Below are positions 31,473-36,944 of a stretch of DNA of 36,944 nucleotides, in pieces. This stretch comes from Spirochaetia bacterium (GTDB lineage: Bacteria > Spirochaetota > Spirochaetia > CAKZLE01), in assembly GCA_021736385.1 (NCBI GenBank), contig JAIPFY010000031.1:1-36944 (forward strand), given 5' to 3'. Under the pieces are notes generated by a model. The model was not told the DNA's origin and ran no database searches. It was given only the letters and a program-made list of their open reading frames with translations. Position 1 is the first letter of the stretch. Each line of letters begins with the position of its first letter. The translations under genes and the position numbers were made by a program.

Positions 31473-31827
31473 GGGTCATCCTCCTTCGCTGCATAGTATA
31501 TCGAAGCTCCCTGTGCAGTTCAATGCACCAGAGTGCACGGACAGGACTGCAGAACCGGCAGGGAGAGCCGCTGCCCACGAGCGTATACATCTTTCATATA
31601 AGCAGATTCCATGTATTATCCATATATATCTGTACATGTTCAGCTTAATACTGTATGTTAATAACCCGTTCACTCATTATACATGCGTATTAGAGCTGGC
31701 TGACTGATACAGAAGACCGTTGAGGGACAGAACCTATGGTCTGTTCTCTGAGCTTCAGCAGGCTTTCACTGCGCAGATCCGATCAGTGAACACATCCCAT
31801 CAACACACATCAGGAGCATGGAGAACA
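31473..31827. other. Intergenic region between YhcH-family gene and lipoprotein gene
   Basis: This divergent gap of 355 bases has the YhcH promoter at its left end and an AT-rich stretch at about 31590-31690. The frames that cross it are unsupported. A ribosome site for the lipoprotein lies at its right end. No -35/-10 pair for the lipoprotein could be fixed. Confidence 0.55.
31495..31523 (-). promoter_or_regulatory. Promoter of the YhcH-family gene with overlapping inverted repeat
   Basis: On the minus strand TTGAAC (31518-31523) is followed after 17 bases by TATACT (31495-31500). The -35 is enclosed by the inverted repeat GTGCA (31513-31517) and TGCAC (31524-31528), and a further TGCAC lies at 31533-31537. 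The repeat could be an operator. Confidence 0.65.
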
Positions 31828-32277
31828 ATGAGAACGATCAGGAGCATCAGCTATGCAGTACTTACCGTACTGGGTATCGCAGTACTGCTTACAGGCTGTA
31901 CTACGATAGGGACACAGGAGATGAGCTATCTGGGAGAAGAGGTACAGAAGGGAAGAGTCTCAGGGTCAGCTACTCATACTGACTTTGCCGGCATTGGGGT
32001 AGATGCTGACAGTTATATCGAAGTATATGACAAGGCAATGGAAGATGCGTTCAGGCATGCCCCGAAGAACACGTCCCGTCTGACATCGGTCAAGGCCTTC
32101 AAAGAGTACGACTACACATCGCAGATCGCAGGTATGGCCTTGGTGGGTCTCAGTGCTTCCGCTATCGCAGCAGACGGGGAGATCAGCCTTCTGAGCGCAG
32201 TGATGTATGCAGGGGGTGTCCTCATGACCATGATGAACAGCTATGACTTCGTGGTTATAGGGACTCCCGAACCGTAG
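31828..32277 (+). CDS. Small lipoprotein of unknown function
   Basis: A 149-residue protein. The signal peptide MRTIRSISYAVLTVLGIAV ends in the lipobox LTGC, so it is a predicted lipoprotein. The mature part has a polar first half (ATHTDFAGIGVDADSYIEVY) and a hydrophobic, glycine- and alanine-rich second half with two possible membrane-associating helices (IAGMALVGLSASAIAA and LLSAVMYAGGVLMTMMN). I do not recognise the family. The ATG at 31828 is chosen for the signal peptide and for GGAG four bases upstream; the frame to 31720 adds residues that do not look coding. It faces the BY-kinase gene tail to tail. Confidence 0.72.
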   Translation: MRTIRSISYAVLTVLGIAVLLTGCTTIGTQEMSYLGEEVQKGRVSGSATHTDFAGIGVDADSYIEVYDKAMEDAFRHAPKNTSRLTSVKAFKEYDYTSQIAGMALVGLSASAIAADGEISLLSAVMYAGGVLMTMMNSYDFVVIGTPEP

Positions 32278-32367
32278 AGGAGAGCCGAATCCTCTTTCGA
32301 CCGGGCAGTACCATGTTCGGTTGCAGGAGGATCTGTGATGAGTTCACTCACACAGGCTCTGAAGTAC

Positions 32368-34674
32368 TCATCGCCTGAAAGAGGTACCCCGAGCTCTCAT
32401 CTCCTTGCTGAAGATACGCCTTGCAGCCCTCTCTGATGATACGAACTCAGCTGCGGCAAGATCTGCATGATAGCTGCTATAAGTGGTATAGGTATAGCCA
32501 TAGCTGAAGATGTTCTTCTTCGTGCAGGCCGTGGCTATGATCCCGCCGATCTTCGATCGGTGATCATCGAGCTGAAGCAGCAGCCGTCTAAGATCCTGTT
32601 TCCCGCAGATGTTCATACGGACACATACGAGCAGAGCATCAGCCTGGTCGGCGAGCCGAAGCTGTTCTGCAGCGAACGCAATTGGCGGCCCATCTATGAG
32701 TATATAGTCATACCTGCTCCTGATCAGCTGCAGTGATGCTGCATCGATCGTCCAGGTATGTCCGAACGGACTGACCATCGCTCGATGCCCCGGTACGGCC
32801 ATATGCAGACCAGGAGTGTCATCAGAGGTGGTCATGATGGATCTCTCAAACGGCAAGCCCTGCTCCGCTGTCGAGATATACCCGCAGGCACTCGGTTCCA
32901 GCCCATAGGTCCTCTCGATCGATGGGAATCGGGTGTCACTATCGATGATCAGCACACGATGGCTCATCTTCTCCAGACAGATGCCGATGTTCACCGCAGC
33001 AGAACTCTTCTGTTCATTGACCCCGCTGCTGGTGATCAGGAACACTGCATGTCCTTTGTTCTTGCCGTACACGATATTCGAGGCTATCTGGCTGTACCGT
33101 TCGGTGAGATAGGACTGATGATCGTTCCGGACTCCCGGATGTCCCCTCTCCTCCCACTGCTCGTTCGATCTCTTCAGCAGAGGTATCCATCCGAGGATGG
33201 GTATCTCCGGTCCTGTGATCCCCTGGATCTCTTCAAGCGTATGGATCGCGGTATCCATCATGTGCAGGAGAAGGCTCAACAGCACCCCGAGAGCACCGCC
33301 GAGGAGTACACTGACTGCAAAAATGAGCTTACGGTCAGGACTGACCGGTTTCCTGCTGATCACCGCGGGGCTGACGATCTTCACGTTCCTGCTCTCCGCT
33401 GCTGCGGTGAGGGTGATCTGTTCACTGAAGGAGTTCAGCTCCTTTCGAATGGCCTCAAGGGAATCGACATCACTGACAAGCTTCGACAACTCCTTCTGGA
33501 TGAGGGGCAGTTGATTGAACTCGTGTTCAAAGGAGTAGATGATCTGAGAGATCACCTGCACTTCTGATGCACTTGTCAGTCGTTCGACGACGATCCTGAA
33601 GAACTCCTCCAGTCCGTTACGATCCAGACGATCAGCTTTCTTTCGAACCATGGACTCTTCAGTGACGGCTATCACCCGCATTCCCAGGGACCGTTTGAGC
33701 TCATGCAGCTGGCTGTTGAGCTGCGAGACTCTGGTAGTGACGGTCGTGTTGATCCCTTCATTCACAACCGATAGATTGGTCGTGTTCCTGAAGTCATTAT
33801 TGGAGACCACCTCGTAGAGGATCAACTCTTCGAACACCTTCTTGTAGGATTCCGTGATCTCACCCAGCTGTGCATCTGCAGTATAACCGCCCAGTGTCGG
33901 GACTGCCATGCCATAGCGTTCATGAAACTCCTGCAGCAGGGTATCGCTCTTTTGCATCTGCAGGACAAGCGGTCGCTTCTTCACATTGAGATAGGATATA
34001 TGATTGACCAGAGATGAGGTACTGTTGGAGAGAAAGTCGATACCAGTCTCCAATCGGTAATCATAGAGTCGCTCGTTCGCCTCCTGCAGCTGCTGCTCTA
34101 CTGTGGGGATCTGCTTCTTGAGAAACTCGAGCTGAGCCTGTTTGGAGTCCTTCGAGAAGTCAGAGAGCATGCTGTTGAAGCTCACAGCCAGGGCATTGGC
34201 ATAGTCCGCAGCAAAGGCCGGGTTCTGGTCCCTGACCGTGATCTCTACGATGTTCGTATCCTTGAGAGCCTGTACCGTGATCTTACCGCGTACGTTGCCC
34301 AGAACCTCCGGTTCACTATAGGATCTTCCATCGGTTGTGGCATAGGCACTCAGGTCCAACCGTCCAAGAGCGGCATTCAGGTTCGTTATGTTCGTGATCA
34401 GCTGGATCTCGGTGGTGATGTCCCTGTTCGTATCGAAGAAATCAGAGGACAATACCGTCCCTATGGTAGAGGACTGTTTAATGGGATCGACCAAAAGGGT
34501 ACAGGTACTTTGGTATTCATTCACGACTTTTTTTACATACAGACAGGCACCGGTAAGAGACAGGATGACACACAGCAGGATCAGGAACTTACCTCTCATG
34601 AATATCTTCATGAGATCTGTTATGCTTATTTCATTCGTCTCTTCCTGCTCCCTGTCCTGGAGAGAAAGATCCAC
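32368..34674 (-). CDS. Polysaccharide chain-length determinant fused to BY-type tyrosine kinase (Wzc-like)
   Basis: A 768-residue inner-membrane protein. The N-terminal Wzz domain has TM1 around 30-50 (FLILLCVILSLTGACLYVKK) and a long extracytoplasmic coiled-coil part. The proline-rich end RKPVSPDRKLIFAVSVLLGG leads into TM2 near 435-460. The C-terminal kinase has Walker A' VLIIDSDTRFPS, Walker B YDYILIDGPP and a tyrosine cluster YGYTYTTYSSY at about 725-735 for autophosphorylation. Walker A is unusual: GVNEQKSS (551-558) has Gln555 where Gly normally precedes the Lys. The GTG start at 34674 has AAAGGA six bases upstream. Such proteins control export and length of capsule or exopolysaccharide. 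No glycosyltransferases are adjacent, so it is a stand-alone gene here. Confidence 0.9.
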   Translation of the reverse strand: MDLSLQDREQEETNEISITDLMKIFMRGKFLILLCVILSLTGACLYVKKVVNEYQSTCTLLVDPIKQSSTIGTVLSSDFFDTNRDITTEIQLITNITNLNAALGRLDLSAYATTDGRSYSEPEVLGNVRGKITVQALKDTNIVEITVRDQNPAFAADYANALAVSFNSMLSDFSKDSKQAQLEFLKKQIPTVEQQLQEANERLYDYRLETGIDFLSNSTSSLVNHISYLNVKKRPLVLQMQKSDTLLQEFHERYGMAVPTLGGYTADAQLGEITESYKKVFEELILYEVVSNNDFRNTTNLSVVNEGINTTVTTRVSQLNSQLHELKRSLGMRVIAVTEESMVRKKADRLDRNGLEEFFRIVVERLTSASEVQVISQIIYSFEHEFNQLPLIQKELSKLVSDVDSLEAIRKELNSFSEQITLTAAAESRNVKIVSPAVISRKPVSPDRKLIFAVSVLLGGALGVLLSLLLHMMDTAIHTLEEIQGITGPEIPILGWIPLLKRSNEQWEERGHPGVRNDHQSYLTERYSQIASNIVYGKNKGHAVFLITSSGVNEQKSSAAVNIGICLEKMSHRVLIIDSDTRFPSIERTYGLEPSACGYISTAEQGLPFERSIMTTSDDTPGLHMAVPGHRAMVSPFGHTWTIDAASLQLIRSRYDYILIDGPPIAFAAEQLRLADQADALLVCVRMNICGKQDLRRLLLQLDDHRSKIGGIIATACTKKNIFSYGYTYTTYSSYHADLAAAEFVSSERAARRIFSKEMRARGTSFRR

Positions 34675-35019
34675 GGCACTTCCTTTGAATATTCAATGAT
34701 TCACGTCTCAGGTTTCTCATGGATATGCACCACTGACCTGTTCAGGCTTGACCGTTCCACAGCCCGATGAAGGGACATGTTCTGCAAGCCCGCTCCGCAC
34801 AGCATGAAAACTGTTAGAACCCGTACACCGTAACAGGCGCATGAGAATATGTAAAGAACAACACATCATACATACACACTTCGATTAATAGTATTTCACT
34901 CTATATTATATGCTTTTTATATATTTCACCTGTTTTTTTATCACTTATACATTATATAGCAGGGTAAAATAAAGCTCTGAATCCTGCAGGACCTGCTACC
35001 AGGTCCATGTACACAAAGT

Positions 35020-35029
35020 GGGGGGGGGG
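35020..35029 (+). repeat. Homopolymer run of ten G
   Basis: Ten consecutive G residues lie 68 bases upstream of the -35 of the downstream lipoprotein gene. Tracts of this length slip during replication and often vary in length within a population. Confidence 0.9.
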
Positions 35030-35043
35030 CACCTCATGCCCCT

Positions 35044-35065
35044 GCCTGCAGGATCTCCTGCAGGC
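35044..35065. repeat. 10-bp perfect inverted repeat upstream of the lipoprotein promoter
   Basis: GCCTGCAGGA (35044-35053) and TCCTGCAGGC (35056-35065) are separated by two bases. It lies 32 bases before the -35. It may be a regulator site, or with the smaller repeat GGACCT/AGGTCC (34989-35006) part of an old transcript end. Confidence 0.7.
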
Positions 35066-35097
35066 GACAAACCTCCGCTCCTGACTCGATAAAACCA

Positions 35098-35127
35098 TTG
35101 CGGTCCTTACCTATCTGCGTCTATACT
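35098..35127 (+). promoter_or_regulatory. Promoter of the TPR-like lipoprotein gene
   Basis: TTGCGG (35098-35103), 18 bases, TATACT (35122-35127). The expected start of transcription is near 35134, giving a leader of about 26 bases with AGAGG before the ATG at 35160. Confidence 0.6.
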
Positions 35128-35159
35128 TATCGTAAACGGTTCATATGAGAGGATATACC

Positions 35160-36644
35160 ATGAAAAGGCGAGCAATCATCCGATCAAGCATCTTACCACT
35201 CCTACTCTCAGCGTTCCTCATATCCTGTCTCACCCCCACACAGATGGCAGATCAGGCTTTAGCAGAGGGATCATACATCAGGGCGATCGAACTGTCCCTT
35301 GATGCGCTGCAGGAGGATCCCGGGGACGGGCAGGCACTGCTGGTACTGTCCCAAAGCTGGGATCAGGCGAACAGCAGATGGAGAGCGAACATCACAGGCC
35401 TCCTCGGCAGCGACTCCCTCGAACGGAGAGAGGATGCTCTACATATCTATGCTGATCTGATCACGATCCACACCCTCATGAAGGATGCAGGCAGGGGGGA
35501 GTTCGCTCCTGATCCCGATGCGATCCGTTCAGAGGCACAGCAGGTCAGCGTGCGTATCGCAAAAGAGTTGCTGAATGCTGCTTCAGCACTGCACTACACC
35601 GGGACCCGAGAGGGTTCACAGCAAGCCATTCCGCTCTTGGACAGGGCCTTCAGGCTCGATCCGGGGCTACAGGACACCTACTCCTACCTCTATGACCTGG
35701 CTTTGAAGCAGGCGACGGTACGACTGTTCATCTTCACCGGTCCCGATACCGAGTTCAGCCTCAACGGGATCAGGATGATAGCCCATATGGAGGATCTCTT
35801 TGACCGGGAGGACTTCGTCGAGGTCGTACGGGTACCCAATCGGTATGCCGCACCGGTAGACGATGACCACGGAGCCAGGGATTTCGCACGAGGTCACCGA
35901 GCAGATCTGATGCTCCATATAGAACCTGATACGACCTACTCGGTCCGTCTGAAGAACGATAGGAAGCCTCTCTCTTCAGCGCCCTGGTACAGAGAGACGA
36001 CCTACCTGGAAGCGACAGGCAGGTCGGATCTTCGACTGGTGCTCATCGACCTGCGTGATGACTCGATCATCAGCGATTCGATGCTGACCGTAGAGCAGAC
36101 CCGCCGCAGTGACTTCAGCATCACTGCCGTCCTGGGACCTGATTCCACCCAGAAGCTGTTCCTTGGCAGCATGGCAGCTCCGAAGCAGCTGTATGTACAG
36201 CAGGCTCCTTCGGATACGAACGCGTTGCTGCTCGCACGCGATCTGGTCTCCAGCGATGGGCTGGATCTTCCCTCCTGGGGCTTCGAGACCGGGGCTGCTC
36301 CGGCATTCACAGAATCCTTCGATCTCAGCAGCTATACGACCTTAGCGGATCTTGAGGGTATCCGGGCGCTGCAGGATCATACCTTCCTGCTCTTCGATGT
36401 CCTCCAGTTCGATGACCCCAGCGATGGGTCACGCTACTACCAGTTCGTCTACGGATCGTATCTCGGTGCAGATGCAGACGGGAGGATCAGCACCTCCCGC
36501 TATGATCGTGAGATCTATACCCGGCTGAAGGACAAGCTCGGTTCACGGGAACTGAAGAACAGCTTCACCGAACGTTTCCTTGCCTCCTTCTATGAGAGAT
36601 CCCTCGCTGAACAGATCGTACAGACTGCAGCGGTCCTGCTCTAG
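35160..36644 (+). CDS. Large lipoprotein with N-terminal TPR-like repeats, function unknown
   Basis: A 494-residue predicted lipoprotein: MKRRAIIRSSILPLLLSAF is followed by the lipobox LISC. The first 170 residues look helical and TPR-like (ADQALAEGSYIRAIELSLDA, LQEDPGDGQALLVLSQ, later AIPLLDRAFRLDPGLQDTYS). The rest is beta-rich with strands such as VRLFIFTGPDTEFSLNGIRM and LRLVLIDLRDDSIISDS. The C-terminal third contains HTFLLFDVLQFDDPSDGSRY. I do not recognise the family. The ATG at 35160 is preferred to 35145 because AGAGG lies eight bases upstream and the basic N-region begins there. It is monocistronic, with its own promoter and terminator. A role in envelope or surface-polysaccharide assembly is only a guess from the neighbouring kinase. 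Confidence 0.82.
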   Translation: MKRRAIIRSSILPLLLSAFLISCLTPTQMADQALAEGSYIRAIELSLDALQEDPGDGQALLVLSQSWDQANSRWRANITGLLGSDSLERREDALHIYADLITIHTLMKDAGRGEFAPDPDAIRSEAQQVSVRIAKELLNAASALHYTGTREGSQQAIPLLDRAFRLDPGLQDTYSYLYDLALKQATVRLFIFTGPDTEFSLNGIRMIAHMEDLFDREDFVEVVRVPNRYAAPVDDDHGARDFARGHRADLMLHIEPDTTYSVRLKNDRKPLSSAPWYRETTYLEATGRSDLRLVLIDLRDDSIISDSMLTVEQTRRSDFSITAVLGPDSTQKLFLGSMAAPKQLYVQQAPSDTNALLLARDLVSSDGLDLPSWGFETGAAPAFTESFDLSSYTTLADLEGIRALQDHTFLLFDVLQFDDPSDGSRYYQFVYGSYLGADADGRISTSRYDREIYTRLKDKLGSRELKNSFTERFLASFYERSLAEQIVQTAAVLL

Positions 36645-36661
36645 TTTTTATCGCCACGGGC

Positions 36662-36700
36662 AAAGAGGGCCTGCACCGGTGATGGTGCAGTCCCTCTTTT
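36662..36700 (+). terminator. Rho-independent terminator of the lipoprotein gene
   Basis: AAAGAGGG and CTGCACC on the left arm pair with GGTGCAG and CCCTCTTT on the right, with one C/T mismatch and a six-base loop (36678-36683). The arm ends in a run of four T. It starts 17 bases after the stop codon. This is the clearest intrinsic terminator in the window. Confidence 0.85.
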
Positions 36701-36898
36701 CATTGTGCCGTTTCAGGAGTACTGCTGCACTCCTTTTCTGCCCTACGGGTCGGCAGTCTCTTCTGGATTCCGTTCCTTCCAGCACTCCCAGTCAGATGAT
36801 GGGGAGATCACAGTAGTCTTCCTTCGGCAAAGGTCAGTGACAGCCCGGGCGCTGAGGGACCTGCCCCCAGCGCCTGAGTTGACACCCGAGGTTCGGGA
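36701..36898. other. Intergenic sequence at right end with a GC-rich inverted repeat
   Basis: No gene is supported here. GGCGCTG (36848-36854) and CAGCGCC (36868-36874) form a 7-bp inverted repeat, placed where it could end transcription of a minus-strand gene that finishes at 36899. Confidence 0.4.
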
Positions 36899-36944
36899 CT
36901 ACAGCGTGTTGACCACGTTCTGCAAAGGTCGCTTCTGCACATAC
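36899..36944 (-). CDS. Possible C-terminal end of an unidentified gene (cut by window edge)
   Basis: On the minus strand the last 46 bases read YVQKRPLQNVVNTL followed by a TAG at 36899-36901, with GC-rich third positions like the neighbours. An open plus-strand frame covers the same bases, so the call is weak. Too short to name a family. Confidence 0.25.
   Translation of the reverse strand, partial: YVQKRPLQNVVNTL

Larger units (their letters stand above)
34675..35144. other. Long divergent intergenic region upstream of BY-kinase and TPR-like lipoprotein genes
   Basis: These 470 bases hold no supported gene. From left to right: the kinase leader; a very AT-rich stretch (about 34850-34975) with several TATAAT-like words on the minus strand but no -35 to match; a small inverted repeat at 34989-35006; a G10 run; a 10-bp inverted repeat at 35044-35065; and the promoter of the lipoprotein gene. 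CCTGCAGG occurs three times (34983, 35045, 35057). Confidence 0.6.

Noticed and set aside
31476..31707. Short frames on both strands in the 31.5-31.7 kb gap
   Set aside because: They cross an AT-rich promoter region, lack ribosome sites and have no recognisable protein pattern.
32758..33567. Plus-strand frame of 269 residues
   Set aside because: Antisense to the Wzz/BY-kinase gene; no family pattern and no ribosome site.
1..36944. CRISPR array, tRNA or rRNA genes, prophage
   Set aside because: No regularly spaced repeats, no cloverleaf-like or rRNA sequence and no phage genes were found on reading both strands; only one transposase fragment is present.

Overview
The window looks like chromosome from a spirochaete of the Sphaerochaeta/Treponema kind. 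Two solute-binding proteins start with an export signal ending in A-(A/G)-G-S-Q-E, a common N-terminus of binding proteins in that group. The DNA is moderately GC-rich, genes are packed into long co-directional runs with ATGA or TGATG overlaps, and the content is dominated by carbohydrate uptake and catabolism. The phylum call is inference; there is no rRNA or other marker gene here.

Layout. (1) 1-5390, minus strand: a truncated EamA-type permease, then a binding-protein operon read from right to left as binding protein, fused double permease, ATPase and PfkB-type kinase. Generic annotation would call the transporter iron(III), but its architecture and the kinase fit import of a phosphorylated or anionic sugar (AfuABC type) better. 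(2) 5566-8843, plus strand: a YesM-type histidine kinase and a YesN-type AraC response regulator, overlapping by one base. (3) 8933-11460, minus strand: the zinc-finger end of an ISL3-family transposase, an orphan binding-protein lipoprotein and a TIM-barrel sugar isomerase/epimerase. Regions 1-3 together look like one sensing, import and metabolism module. (4) 11663-13945, minus strand: a small CPTC thioredoxin-like protein and a UvrD/Rep-type helicase.

(5) 14087-25445, minus strand: a ten-gene hexuronate operon, transcribed as TRAP transporter (dctP, dctQ, dctM), mannonate dehydratase (uxuA), Gfo/Idh/MocA oxidoreductase, NagB-like protein, fructuronate reductase (uxuB), a UroD-like protein, uronate isomerase (uxaC) and a second UroD-like protein. 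The core converts glucuronate to fructuronate, mannonate and KDG. KDG kinase and aldolase are not in the window. The two UroD-like proteins are not part of the textbook pathway and are the most interesting unknowns. (6) 25446-25735: a divergent control region with two recognisable promoters, a palindrome matching the core of the Bacillus GntR operator, a second palindrome over the hexuronate promoter, and a 10-bp inverted repeat beside the opposite promoter.

(7) 25736-30121, plus strand: four translationally coupled genes for a GldA/GldF/GldG-like ABC system with a DUF4340 protein, followed by a FadR-type GntR regulator (30190-30966) that is the natural candidate to control the hexuronate operon. 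(8) 31008-31472, minus strand: a YhcH/YiaL-family protein, probably also sugar-related. (9) 31828-36644: two lipoproteins of unknown function flanking a large Wzz/BY-kinase protein (chain-length determinant fused to a tyrosine kinase with an altered Walker A), and a 470-bp intergenic region with a G10 tract and an inverted repeat upstream of the second lipoprotein. A clear intrinsic terminator closes that gene. The last 250 bases hold at most the end of another gene.
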